Part shown: positions 41,765 to 49,945 of the stretch, in pieces
How the letters are laid out: each line of letters opens with the position of its first letter
Numbering within the stretch: the stretch's first letter is position 1
Origin: an uncultured Leptotrichia sp.
GTDB taxonomy: Bacteria > Fusobacteriota > Fusobacteriia > Fusobacteriales > Leptotrichiaceae
NCBI GenBank assembly: GCA_937925095.1
Contig: CALEXX010000040.1
Coordinates: 17,708-81,707 of the forward strand
Direction of reading: 5' to 3'
Length of the DNA: 64,000 bases
Translations under genes and position numbers: made by a program
Notes under the pieces: generated by a model
Seen by the model: only the letters and a program-made list of their open reading frames with translations
What the model was told of the DNA's origin: nothing
The model's database searches: none

Positions 41765-42639
41765 ATATAAACTGGTATCCCGGACATATGAAAAAAACAA
41801 AGGAACTGATAACTGAAAATTTAAAAATAATAGACCTGGTAATAGAAATATTAGATGCGAGAATACCTTTTTCAAGTAAAAATCCTGATATTTCAAAGCT
41901 GGCTAAGAACAAGCAGAAAATAACAGTTTTAAATAAAGTGGATCTGGTAGACAGTAAAGAGCTGAAAAAATGGCAGGACTATTTTCTTGAAAATAATATT
42001 TCAGATTATTTTGTTGCTTTGAGTGTTGAAAAAGGAACAAACTTTAATGAATTAAGAAAAATAACTGATAAAATATATGCTGATAAATTGGAAAAAATGA
42101 AAAAGAAAGGTCTAAGAAAAACTGAAGTGAGGGCAATGATAGTTGGAATTCCAAATGTTGGAAAATCCAAGTTTATAAATAAGTTTGTGAACAAGAATAA
42201 AGCCAGAGTTGGGAATACACCAGGATTTACAAAAGGAAAACAATGGATAAAAATAGACGACAAACTGGAACTGCTTGATACACCGGGAGTACTATGGCCA
42301 AAATTTGAAGATGACTATGTGGCATATAATCTTGCTATAACAGGCTCTATAAAGGATAATGTCCTTCCTCTTGAAGAAGTGGCGGTAAAATTCCTTGAAA
42401 AGCTGAAAAGTCTAGATAAAATTGAAGAAATTATTAGGGCATATAATTTGGAAGAATGTACAACAAAAGAAGAAATATACAATATGGAAAATCATAAAAT
42501 TCTGGAAATTCTGGAAAAAAGACTTGGAGTTTCAAAAAATGATGAACATAACTATGAAATGATTTCCAGAAGAATTTTAAAAGATTACAGAATTGGGAAA
42601 ATAGGAAAATTTTTTCTGGAATTTCCTGAAACTGAGTAA
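41761..42639 (+). CDS. rbgA: Ribosome biogenesis GTPase RbgA (YlqF)
   Basis: 292 residues, circularly permuted GTPase for late 50S assembly. It opens W-Y-P-G-H-M-K-K-T-K. The G motifs occur in permuted order: G4 L-N-K-V-D-L (about 58-63), then G1 G-I-P-N-V-G-K-S-K (about 131-139) and G3 D-T-P-G (about 176-179). A C-terminal helical RNA-binding domain follows. Translationally coupled to rsmI. Confidence 0.94.
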   Translation: MNINWYPGHMKKTKELITENLKIIDLVIEILDARIPFSSKNPDISKLAKNKQKITVLNKVDLVDSKELKKWQDYFLENNISDYFVALSVEKGTNFNELRKITDKIYADKLEKMKKKGLRKTEVRAMIVGIPNVGKSKFINKFVNKNKARVGNTPGFTKGKQWIKIDDKLELLDTPGVLWPKFEDDYVAYNLAITGSIKDNVLPLEEVAVKFLEKLKSLDKIEEIIRAYNLEECTTKEEIYNMENHKILEILEKRLGVSKNDEHNYEMISRRILKDYRIGKIGKFFLEFPETE

Positions 42640-42716
42640 AATAAATAGGGCTGTCTAATTAAGAAGACATGAGGAGCTTCTATTTATGGCAGCTTTTCAC
42701 TTAAAAGGAGAAAAAA

Positions 42717-43973
42717 ATGAGAGTTGGAATATTTACAGATACTTATAGACCACAGGTAAACGGAGTTGTGAGTTCTATAAGTACACTTGAAAGAGAATTG
42801 CGTAAAAAAGGTCACAAAGTCTATATTATAACTACGACTGATCCTGATGCTCCTGCGGTGGAACCTAATGTGCTGAGAATACCAAGCATGGAATTTAAGC
42901 CTTTACCCCAGTATAGATTAGGACTTCTATATTCACCAAAAATAATAAAGAAAATAAAGAAGCTTAATCTTGATATAATACATTCACAGACAGAATGGGG
43001 AGTTGGAACATTTGCCAGATTTGCGGCAGTAAATCTTGAAATTCCTCTGGTTCATACATACCATACACTTTATGAATATTATACACATTATATTACAAGA
43101 GGGCACTTTACAGTACCTGCAAAAAAAATTGCAGCAGGAATAAGTAAATTTTACTGTGAAAAATGTGATGCACTGATAGTTCCTACGAGAAAAGTTGAAG
43201 ATATACTATACTCCTATGATGTTGATAAAGTGATGAATATAATTCCTACAGGACTTGATTTGGACAGATTTTACCGTGAAAACTATACAGATGAAGAAAT
43301 AAAATTCATGAGGGAAAGTTTTGGAGTGGAAGATGATGAGTTTTTATGTGTCTATATTGGAAGAATAGCACAGGAAAAAAGTATAGATGTACTTATTGAT
43401 ATGTTTTCAAAAATTGAAGATAAAAAATTTAAGTTTATGATAGTTGGAAGAGGTCCTGTAACAGATGATTTAAAAAAACAGGCAGAAAATCTTGGAATAG
43501 CTGATAGAGTTATATTTGCAGGGGAAGTTCCTCATGATAAAGTAGCTATTTACTATCAGATGGGGGATGTATTCCTAAATGCCAGCGTATCTGAGACGCA
43601 GGGGCTTACCTTTGTGGAAGCAATGGCAGCTGAAACACCGGTGAATGCAAGATACGACTTAAATCTTGAAGATCTTCTGGTAAAGAATGAAGCGGGACTT
43701 GTTTATCGCAATGAAGAAGAATTTATAAATAATATAATGCTTCTAAAAAATGACAAAGAATTTAGGGATCAGATAGTTAAAAATGCCTTTAATGTTTCTC
43801 AGGACTACACTGCAGAAAAATTTGGGGAAAGAGTGGAGGCAGTCTATAAAAAAACAATAGAGGAGTATGATGTACATGAAAGTTTTACTATTTTCAGAGG
43901 GGAAAAATACATTCAGCAGATCAGGCGTTGGGCAAGCATTAAATCATCAGGTAGAAGCCCTTGGAGTAAATAA
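42717..43973 (+). CDS. GT4 glycosyltransferase, diacylglycerol glucosyltransferase type
   Basis: 418 residues, membrane-associated GT-B enzyme. It opens M-R-V-G-I-F-T-D-T-Y-R-P-Q-V-N-G-V, and the nucleotide-sugar site shows the E-x7-E pattern around S-E-T-Q-G-L-T-F-V-E-A-M-A-A. The closest known functional class is the processive or single 1,2-diacylglycerol 3-glucosyltransferases that make membrane glycolipids. The last about 35 residues run through the start of the next gene in another frame and read R-R-W-A-S-I-K-S-S-G-R, unlike a family C-terminus. The ancestral stop may therefore have been lost. GGAG site; a small palindromic leader (42640-42700) precedes it. Confidence 0.85.
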   Translation: MRVGIFTDTYRPQVNGVVSSISTLERELRKKGHKVYIITTTDPDAPAVEPNVLRIPSMEFKPLPQYRLGLLYSPKIIKKIKKLNLDIIHSQTEWGVGTFARFAAVNLEIPLVHTYHTLYEYYTHYITRGHFTVPAKKIAAGISKFYCEKCDALIVPTRKVEDILYSYDVDKVMNIIPTGLDLDRFYRENYTDEEIKFMRESFGVEDDEFLCVYIGRIAQEKSIDVLIDMFSKIEDKKFKFMIVGRGPVTDDLKKQAENLGIADRVIFAGEVPHDKVAIYYQMGDVFLNASVSETQGLTFVEAMAAETPVNARYDLNLEDLLVKNEAGLVYRNEEEFINNIMLLKNDKEFRDQIVKNAFNVSQDYTAEKFGERVEAVYKKTIEEYDVHESFTIFRGEKYIQQIRRWASIKSSGRSPWSK

Positions 43974-44898
43974 TGTTGATTTTACCCTTGAACCTGAAGA
44001 CGACTATGATTTAGTGCATATAAATACAATTGGGCTTAAATCATGGAGAGTTTTAAAAGAGGCAAAGAAAAAGGGTAAACCTGTTATTTATCATACCCAT
44101 ACGACATATGAGGATTTTAAGGGAAGTGTAAAGTTTAGCAACCAGTTAGCACCATTAATAAAATTCTGGGCTAAAAAACTTTATAACAGTGCTGATTACC
44201 TTATATCTCCTACAGAGTACACTAAAAATCTTATAAAGGAAAAATATTTGACATCTCCGAAAGAAATAAGGGTTATTTCAAATGGAGTAAATACTCAGAA
44301 TTTTTCCAAGAGGGAAGAACTTGAAAAGAGATTCAGGGAAGAATATAAAATCGATAAACCATTTATAATAACGGCAGGTTTGCCATTTGAAAGAAAAGGT
44401 ATTATGGATTTTGTAAAAATAGTGGAGAAATGTAAAGACTATCAGTTTTTCTGGTTTGGTTCATCCAGCATAAAACCTATGCTCCCTAAAAAAATACAGA
44501 ATATAATTGAAAATCCCCCTAAAAATCTTATTTTTCCAGGATATGTTGAAAAGGAAATACTGATAGGGGCATTTAGCGGAGCAAAAGCTTTTCTTTTTAT
44601 GACTTATGAAGAAAATGAAGGAATTGTAGTACTTGAAGCACTTTCATCGAAACTGCCTGTTGTTGTGAGGGACATTCCTGTGTATGAAAACTGGCTGGAG
44701 GATGGAAAAAACTGCTTCAAGGCAAGAAATAATGAAGAGTTTTATGAAAAAATAGTAAATATTACAGAAAATAAAATTGAAAATTTAAATGAAATAGTAG
44801 AAAATGCCTATAAATTAGCTGAAGAAAGAGATCTTAAAAATATAGGGAAAAAATACAGGGATTACTATGAATATATATTAAATAATGCAAAAAAATAG
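43876..44898 (+). CDS. Second GT4 glycosyltransferase (diglycosyl-lipid type)
   Basis: 340 residues beginning M-K-V-L-L-F-S-E-G-K. It has H-T-H-T-T-Y-E-D-F, the K/R donor-site region G-L-P-F-E-R-K-G and E-E-N-E-G-I-V-V-L-E-A-L-S. The pair order (first a diacylglycerol glucosyltransferase, then this) is like the LafA/LafB and CpoA glycolipid pathway of Gram-positives, where the second enzyme adds another hexose. The start overlaps the upstream gene by 98 bp from this ATG (107 bp from the ATG at 43867). A terminator follows 8 bp after the stop. Confidence 0.83.
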   Translation: MKVLLFSEGKNTFSRSGVGQALNHQVEALGVNNVDFTLEPEDDYDLVHINTIGLKSWRVLKEAKKKGKPVIYHTHTTYEDFKGSVKFSNQLAPLIKFWAKKLYNSADYLISPTEYTKNLIKEKYLTSPKEIRVISNGVNTQNFSKREELEKRFREEYKIDKPFIITAGLPFERKGIMDFVKIVEKCKDYQFFWFGSSSIKPMLPKKIQNIIENPPKNLIFPGYVEKEILIGAFSGAKAFLFMTYEENEGIVVLEALSSKLPVVVRDIPVYENWLEDGKNCFKARNNEEFYEKIVNITENKIENLNEIVENAYKLAEERDLKNIGKKYRDYYEYILNNAKK

Positions 44899-44905
44899 AA
44901 TTAGG

Positions 44906-44951
44906 GACATGAACCATAAAATTTAGAAATTTAAGGTCATGTCTTTTTTTT
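44906..44951 (+). terminator. Terminator after the glycosyltransferase pair
   Basis: GACATGA (44906-44912) pairs with TCATGTC (44937-44943), followed by eight T residues. The following stretch to about 45187 is AT-rich and I see no gene in it. Confidence 0.85.
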
Positions 44952-45187
44952 CTGGAAAAATTGCATAAATTGAAAAATTATCTAATGAGTTTATGGAAAT
45001 ATTTTAATTATTAGAACAAAAATAAAGATATAAAAGCATATGGATTTATCAACTAGTAATTCTATTAATTTTTTAAGACTATAATTTATAAACATAATTT
45101 CTGGAAAAATATTATTTATACTCTTAATAAAAACATTTGTTTTGATAAATATAAAGAATGTTTTATAGTGTTGATTATGTAATTTAA

Positions 45188-45342
45188 ATATCGAAAAATC
45201 AGATTATAAACAGTAAAGGTAGTATAATTGCTTTTCATAGTATTAGAAAAGAACTTTTTAACTTAAAAACAAAAGAAGATGTATATAAAAAAATATTATC
45301 TTATTTAGTCCAAATAGTAGATTATGAAAATGGAAGTGTTTT
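45188..45342 (+). pseudogene. Short open fragment of unknown origin before the GH114 remnant
   Basis: The frame is open from after a TAA at 45185 to a TAA at 45341, about 50 codons, with text such as A-F-H-S-I-R-K-E-L and I-L-S-Y-L-V-Q-I-V-D-Y-E. It has no start codon. It ends at a T6A7 homopolymer, where a one-base shift would join it to the GH114 remnant. It does not itself resemble GH114, so it may be a separate fossil joined at a deletion point. Confidence 0.35.
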
Positions 45343-46164
45343 TTAAAAAAAGATGACAATTTACTGCAAATAGATAAAAAAGGAAATGGCAAACTGGATA
45401 GAAACTTTTTTCCGGTAACTGACGGAACAACCCAGGAATCGCTTTATTATGGAGATGTCCTAAAATATAATGCGGTTACTAAAAAGGAATCAAAGGATTA
45501 TATGCTGAGTCTTTTAAATCCTGTTAGAAAAGAAGGGAAACCTGTATTTGTAATTAATTATGCAAAGGGAAATGAAAAAAAGGATTTTCTACTTAAGGAA
45601 GATGCTAAAACAGGATTTGTAAGTGAACTTCTTCCAGAATTTGAAGCAAGGGCAATATATAATCCTATACAGGGATTTAATTCAGAAAATATAACAAATT
45701 TAAAGCAGGTAAAAAATTACCTTCTTTTACTGAATCCTGAAAAATTCAGTGATATAAATCAATATTTTGAATATTTAAAAAATACAGATTTTGATTTGCT
45801 GCTTATAGAGCCTTCACATAATGGTGTTTTTCTTACGAAAAGTCAGGTTGAACAGCTGAAAAGCAAGAAAAATGGTGGGAAAAGAATTGTAATTTCTTAC
45901 TTGAGCATAGGAGAAGCTGAAGATTACAGAGGTTACTGGAAAAAAGAATGGAGTAAAAAATGGCCAAAATGGATAGTTAAGGAAAATCCTGACTGGAAAG
46001 GCAACTATATTGTAAAATACTGGAACAGTGAATGGAAAAATGTAATAAAGGAATACAGGGAAAAACTCGAATCAATAGGTGTCGATGGATATTTACTTGA
46101 TACAGTGGATTCTTATTATTATTTTCAGGAAAAAATGGAAAATAGGAATAAAATTCCGGATTAA
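45328..46164 (+). pseudogene. GH114 endo-alpha-1,4-polygalactosaminidase, truncated at both ends
   Basis: Open from after a TGA at 45325 with no start codon until ATG 45502. The first part (K-D-D-N-L-L-Q-I-D-K-K-G-N-G-K-L-D, Q-E-S-L-Y-Y-G, V-F-V-I-N-Y-A) is the C-terminal half of a GH114 (TM1410-like) barrel. It then runs straight into the N-terminal half of a second barrel: Y-L-L-L-L-N-P-E-K-F, V-I-S-Y-L-S-I-G-E-A-E-D-Y-R and V-D-G-Y-L-L-D-T-V-D. The protein stops soon after this, missing the second half. So an original two-domain enzyme appears to have lost its front and its end. GH114 enzymes cut exported galactosamine polymers. Confidence 0.7.
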
Positions 46165-46436
46165 TTCAGAAAATATTAAAATTAACTTTTCATAAAATCG
46201 AAGTTATCTAAAAATAAAAAATATAAATAAAGATATGTGTAGACTATATTTCTTCAACTATTAAAATTTCATATAAATTAGAAATATAGTTTTCACATTA
46301 ATATTTATTTTTGAGATAATTTTGATATTTGTTAAAAATATTTTTTTAAATATATGTAAAATAAGATTATTTTTGATACTTGTAAGCCTTATTTTACGCC
46401 TGTTTAAAATTTTTTCTACAAAAAATAAAAAAACTG

Positions 46437-46465
46437 TTGACAAAAAGAAATAAAAATGATAATAT
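46437..46465 (+). promoter_or_regulatory. Promoter of the five-tRNA operon
   Basis: Perfect TTGACA (46437-46442), 17-bp spacer, TAATAT (46460-46465), 40 bp before the first tRNA. The 46165-46436 stretch before it is AT-rich and contains no gene that I can support. Confidence 0.8.
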
Positions 46466-46505
46466 ATTATCTGTCCGAAAGGAACAGAACAAAAAATAAA
46501 CGTAA

Positions 46506-46582
46506 CGGTGTATAGCGCAGTTCGGTAGCGCACCTGCCTTGGGAGCAGGGGGTCGCAGGTTCAAATCCTGCTACACCGACCA
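46506..46582 (+). tRNA. tRNA-Pro (anticodon TGG)
   Basis: Acceptor stem CGGTGTA with TACACCG, anticodon stem CCTGC/GCAGG around loop CTTGGGA, T-loop GTTCAAATC, CCA encoded. First of five tRNAs in one array. Confidence 0.96.
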
Positions 46583-46593
46583 TTACAAATAAT

Positions 46594-46669
46594 GCGGGAG
46601 TAGCTCAGTTGGTAGAGCGTCAGCCTTCCAAGCTGAATGTCGCGAGTTCGACCCTCGTCTCCCGCTCCA
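46594..46669 (+). tRNA. tRNA-Gly (anticodon TCC)
   Basis: Acceptor GCGGGAG with CTCCCGC, anticodon stem TCAGC/GCTGA around CTTCCAA, T-loop GTTCGACCC, CCA encoded. Confidence 0.96.
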
Positions 46670-46714
46670 TTTTTTTGAAAAATAAGTTAGAATAGTAATA
46701 AACTTTATAATAAT

Positions 46715-46791
46715 GGTGACTGTAGTTCAGTTGGTAGAGCGCCAGTTTGTGGCACTGGTTGTCGCGGGTTCAAGTCCCGTCAGTCACCCCA
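46715..46791 (+). tRNA. tRNA-His (anticodon GTG)
   Basis: Anticodon stem CCAGT/ACTGG around TTGTGGC. The encoded extra 5' G (46715) faces C73 (46788), the histidine identity element. Acceptor GTGACTG/CAGTCAC, CCA encoded. Confidence 0.96.
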
Positions 46792-46797
46792 TATTAT

Positions 46798-46873
46798 GAG
46801 CCATTAGCTCAGTCGGTAGAGCACATGACTTTTAATCATGGTGTCACTGGTTCGATTCCAGTATGGCTCACCA
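46798..46873 (+). tRNA. tRNA-Lys (anticodon TTT)
   Basis: Acceptor GAGCCAT/ATGGCTC, anticodon stem CATGA/TCATG around CTTTTAA, CCA encoded. Confidence 0.96.
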
Positions 46874-46887
46874 TTTAAATAAAAAAT

Positions 46888-46971
46888 GCGAGAGTGGCGA
46901 AATTGGTATACGCACTAGACTTAGGATCTAGCGTCTTCGACATGTGGGTTCGAGTCCCACCTTTCGCACCA
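46888..46971 (+). tRNA. tRNA-Leu (anticodon TAG)
   Basis: 84 nt with a short variable arm (class II). Acceptor GCGAGAG/CTTTCGC (one G-U), anticodon stem CTAGA/TCTAG around CTTAGGA, CCA encoded. Last of the array. Confidence 0.95.
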
Positions 46972-47040
46972 TTTTTTATAAATAACTTTAGAAAATATAT
47001 AGATAAACAATACATTCCTGATATTACTGTTTAATAGCTG

Positions 47041-47133
47041 AATACCTAACAATCGTGTCCCATTTACGATATTTCATAGCAATTTAAATACCTAATTACA
47101 AGAGCATATCTTTCGATGAAATGCTCTTTTTTT
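47041..47133 (+). terminator. Terminator/attenuator-like leader before xpt
   Basis: A clear terminator AGAGCAT (47101-47107) with ATGCTCT (47121-47127) and a T7 run lies 59 bp before the xpt start. Upstream are a small hairpin ATCGT/ACGAT (47052-47075 region) and two copies of AATACCTAA. It may simply end the tRNA operon. No purine-riboswitch core was found, though an attenuator for xpt is possible. Confidence 0.6.
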
Positions 47134-47191
47134 ATAAATTCTGGTAATATCTGTATTGTATGAATTTTAATAAATCTTGAGGAGGAAGAAA

Positions 47192-47761
47192 ATGGAATAC
47201 CTAAAACAGAAAATACTTAAAGAAGGAATAATAAAAGAAGGTGGTATTTTAAAAGTTGATTCTTTTCTTAATCATCAGATAGATGTGGAGTTTTTGAATG
47301 AAGTAGGCAAGGAATTCAAAAGAAGATTTTCTGACAGGGAGGTTACGAAAATATTGACTGTGGAGGCTTCAGGGATTGCAATAGCGGTAATAGTGGCACA
47401 GTATTTCAATGTTCCTGTGTTATTTGCTAAAAAAGTGGAAAGTAGTAATATGGATGAAAGCACTTATGAAAGTGAAGTATATTCCTATACAAGAAGAAAA
47501 ACATACAAGATAAGAATCTCAAGAAATTATTTGTCAAAGGATGATAAAGTACTGGTTATAGATGATTTTTTAGCAAATGGATCTGCAGCATTGGGTCTTG
47601 TTAGTTTAGTTGAAAGTGCAGGAGCTGAGCTTTCTGGAATAGGTATTGTCATTGAAAAAAGTTTTCAGGATGGTGGGAAAAAACTAAGGGAAAAAGGAAT
47701 AAATCTGCATTCTCTTGCTAGAGTTGAATTTGACAGTGAAAATAATATAGTTTTTAAATAA
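47192..47761 (+). CDS. xpt: Xanthine phosphoribosyltransferase
   Basis: 189 residues, cytoplasmic purine salvage enzyme forming XMP from xanthine and PRPP. The PRPP loop is V-L-V-I-D-D-F-L-A-N-G (about 123-133). The N-terminal L-K-V-D-S-F-L-N-H-Q-I-D, the E-A-S-G-I-A segment and the T-Y-K-I-R-I-S-x-N-Y-L block identify Xpt rather than Apt or PyrE. The start at 47192 follows GAGGAGG. Two hairpins follow the gene. Confidence 0.94.
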   Translation: MEYLKQKILKEGIIKEGGILKVDSFLNHQIDVEFLNEVGKEFKRRFSDREVTKILTVEASGIAIAVIVAQYFNVPVLFAKKVESSNMDESTYESEVYSYTRRKTYKIRISRNYLSKDDKVLVIDDFLANGSAALGLVSLVESAGAELSGIGIVIEKSFQDGGKKLREKGINLHSLARVEFDSENNIVFK

Positions 47762-47772
47762 TAAATAAGATA

Positions 47773-47816
47773 ACGGCTTCTAAAAAAATGACAGTTGCAT
47801 TTTCGGAAGCCGTTTA
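47773..47816 (+). terminator. Terminator-like hairpin after xpt
   Basis: ACGGCTTC (47773-47780) pairs with GAAGCCGT (47806-47813). Within the loop AAAATG (47785-47790) pairs with CATTTT (47798-47803). The T-run is short. Confidence 0.65.
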
Positions 47817-47840
47817 CTATAATACTGTTAATAAAGTAGA

Positions 47841-47870
47841 AAAAGACTTCACATTGCGTAAAGTCTTTTC
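47841..47870. terminator. Second hairpin after xpt
   Basis: Perfect 9-bp stem AAAAGACTT (47841-47849) with AAGTCTTTT (47861-47869). The A and T tracts make it work in either direction. The 220-bp gap to truA holds no gene. Confidence 0.7.
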
Positions 47871-47994
47871 CTAAGGAAGTTATTTGAAGAAAAAAGTTAT
47901 TTATTTTTATGTTTTTATTCTAACCATATAATAAAGGACTGAGCTTAGAAAATGATTAGAATTTCATATTAAAAAAGATAGAGTGAGAGTGGAA

Positions 47995-48735
47995 ATGAAA
48001 AATATAAAAATTGTATATCAATATGATGGAAGTAAGTTTGAAGGCTTTCAAAGACAAAATAAAGGAAAAACGGTTCAAGGGGAAATAGAAAAGATACTTT
48101 TTCAAAGGTTTTCTGAAAAAGTCAACATGGTTTCATCAGGAAGGACAGATAAAGGGGTTCACGCCACAGGACAAGTTTCTAATTTTTTAATTGAAAAAAA
48201 TATCCCTGTTGAAGCAATCAAAAGTCAGATAAACAAAAATCTCTATGGAGAAGTAAAAATTCTTGAAATAGAAGAAATGGAGAAGGATTTTAATTCCAGA
48301 TTTGACGCACAAAGAAGAATATATTTATACATTATGAAAAAAAAGGATGAAATCACTCCTTTTGAAGCAAGGTATGTTGCAGGAATAAAAGACAGGGTAG
48401 ATGGAAAAATGCTGGAAAAAATAATGAAAGTATATATCGGAAAGCATGATTTCAGCAGTTTTATGAAAAAAGACAAGGCATTGAGGAATACAATAAGGGA
48501 AATTTATGATGTAAAGTGTGTATCTGATGAAAATACAGGAGAAATAAAAATTGAAATTTTAGGAAGTTCATTTCTGAAAACAATGGTAAGAATAATGATA
48601 GGATCTGCTCTGGCGGTATATTTTAAAGAAAAAGATGAAGATTACATAATAAAAAAACTGGAGAATCCTGATGCAGACGGCGGGAAAATATTGGCACCTG
48701 CAGAAGGGCTTTATCTTTACAGGGTAGATTACTAA
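47995..48735 (+). CDS. truA: tRNA pseudouridine(38-40) synthase TruA
   Basis: 246 residues, modifies the anticodon arm of many tRNAs. It has I-V-Y-Q-Y-D-G-S-K-F-E-G-F-Q-R-Q near the N-terminus and the catalytic aspartate in S-S-G-R-T-D-K-G-V-H-A (D about 52), with the later H-D-F-S-S-F block and the C-terminal R-I-M-I-G motif. The start at 47995 is chosen to match family N-termini; a GTG at 47983 adds four residues. Confidence 0.94.
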   Translation: MKNIKIVYQYDGSKFEGFQRQNKGKTVQGEIEKILFQRFSEKVNMVSSGRTDKGVHATGQVSNFLIEKNIPVEAIKSQINKNLYGEVKILEIEEMEKDFNSRFDAQRRIYLYIMKKKDEITPFEARYVAGIKDRVDGKMLEKIMKVYIGKHDFSSFMKKDKALRNTIREIYDVKCVSDENTGEIKIEILGSSFLKTMVRIMIGSALAVYFKEKDEDYIIKKLENPDADGGKILAPAEGLYLYRVDY

Positions 48736-48759
48736 AAAATATGAAAAAGGGGATCAAAC

Positions 48760-49329
48760 ATGGAAGTAATAGATAGCTATATCTTAAATGGAGAAAGTTT
48801 TTATATTAGGGAACTCAATCATAGCAAAGATCAGAAACTTTTTGATGAAATAGTCGAGCATGAAGACAAAGTTTTTGGAGATGGTTCTGTAGGAAAATGG
48901 AATATAAAGCCTTTTGCAAAATATGGTAAAGTGTTTGCAGTTGTAAAAAAAACAATAAGATACTGTAATGAGGAGGACTGTGAGGAAGAAAAATCTGTCA
49001 AGGATCTAAGTAAATGTGGAAATACATCTACTGAAGAGCTTGTTTCCGTAATAGAAATCCTTAGGGGCTTTGATGTAAAAATAGCATATCTTTACGGAGT
49101 TTCAACAGTAACAGAATATGAAAGACAGGGACATGCGGGGAAATTGCTAGCTTATGTTATGGATTATTTAATGAAGCATAATATTTCCATAATTGAACTT
49201 ACTGTAGGAATAGACAATGAGGCTGCAAAAAGTATTTATAAAAAAGCTGGTTTTGTAATAGTTGAAAAGCTTGAAAATGAATATGGTGAAAATACAGACA
49301 GATACTTAATGAGATATTCTATCTGCTAA
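48760..49329 (+). CDS. GNAT family N-acetyltransferase
   Basis: 189 residues. The acetyl-CoA site is V-S-T-V-T-E-Y-E-R-Q-G-H-A-G-K-L-L (about 117-133) and the late A-A-K-S-I-Y-K-K-A-G-F motif is typical of GNAT. A cysteine-bearing acidic insert (C-N-E-E-D-C, about residues 70-75, and K-C-G near 87) separates the first strands, which is unusual. The acceptor substrate is unknown. It lies 24 bp after truA, so probably shares its transcript. Confidence 0.82.
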   Translation: MEVIDSYILNGESFYIRELNHSKDQKLFDEIVEHEDKVFGDGSVGKWNIKPFAKYGKVFAVVKKTIRYCNEEDCEEEKSVKDLSKCGNTSTEELVSVIEILRGFDVKIAYLYGVSTVTEYERQGHAGKLLAYVMDYLMKHNISIIELTVGIDNEAAKSIYKKAGFVIVEKLENEYGENTDRYLMRYSIC

Positions 49330-49383
49330 TATTTTGTATATAAAAATTAAAAAATATTTTGACTGTTAAATGAAAAAAAATAA

Positions 49384-49417
49384 TTGACATTATATACAAA
49401 ACATTATAAAATTATAA
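49384..49417 (+). promoter_or_regulatory. Promoter and Fur/PerR-like box of the ferritin operon
   Basis: Perfect TTGACA (49384-49389), 17-bp spacer, TAAAAT (49407-49412). The -10 is covered by the inverted repeat TTATAAAATTATAA (49404-49417), one base short of the PerR consensus TTATAATNATTATAA. Autorepression by the regulator encoded 80 bp downstream is the natural reading. Confidence 0.6.
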
Positions 49418-49497
49418 CAGATACAAAAAGGATATATATGTTATCCGAAAACTTAATTTATATGTATACATAAAAAAATTAAGGAAGGAGAAAAAAT

Positions 49498-49914
49498 ATG
49501 CTTAATGTAGGTGAATATTTAAAGGAAAATGGTATAAAGCCATCAATACAGAGAATAAAAATATTTCAATATTTAATAGATCACCATACACATCCTACAG
49601 TTGATGACATATTTCGAAATCTTTCAACAGAAATTCCAACGTTATCTAAAACAACAGTCTACAACACACTTAATATATTTGTAGACAGTCATATTGTAAA
49701 TGAAGTAATTATAGAAGAGAATGAAGTCAGATATGATGTTGTGATGGATACACATGGACATTTTAAATGTACAGCGTGTGGAACAATAATAGATTTTGAC
49801 ATAGATTTATCAAAATTAGATTTAATGAAGTTGGGAAATGTTGAAGTTGAAGAAACTCACTTTTACCTAAAGGGAAAGTGTTCTAAGTGTTTAAAGACAA
49901 AAAGAGAAAATTAA
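49498..49914 (+). CDS. Fur-family transcriptional regulator (PerR-like)
   Basis: 138 residues, DNA-binding metal- or peroxide-sensing repressor. N-terminal winged helix with R-I-K-I-F-Q-Y-L, H-P-T-V-D-D-I-F and L-S-K-T-T-V-Y-N-T-L. The regulatory site includes the H-x-H-F-K-C-x-x-C-G motif (about H86-C94). A second C-x-x-C (C-S-K-C) near the C-terminus completes a structural zinc site. The ferritin and rubredoxin genes downstream, and the PerR-like box upstream, favour PerR over Fur, but the sensing residues alone do not settle it. Confidence 0.88.
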   Translation: MLNVGEYLKENGIKPSIQRIKIFQYLIDHHTHPTVDDIFRNLSTEIPTLSKTTVYNTLNIFVDSHIVNEVIIEENEVRYDVVMDTHGHFKCTACGTIIDFDIDLSKLDLMKLGNVEVEETHFYLKGKCSKCLKTKREN

Positions 49915-49945
49915 TTAAAAAAAATAAGAATGGAGATGGTATAAA

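Noticed and set aside
42640..42716. Palindromic leader (ATAAATAG...CTATTTAT, TGTCT...AGACA) before the first glycosyltransferase as a riboswitch or repeat copy
   Set aside because: The stems are short and cross each other. Its CTGTCT start is only superficially like the MITE ends, and nothing beyond chance pairing could be supported.
46972..47191. Guanine/xanthine riboswitch upstream of xpt
   Set aside because: The conserved purine-aptamer core bases are missing; only a terminator-like hairpin is certain.
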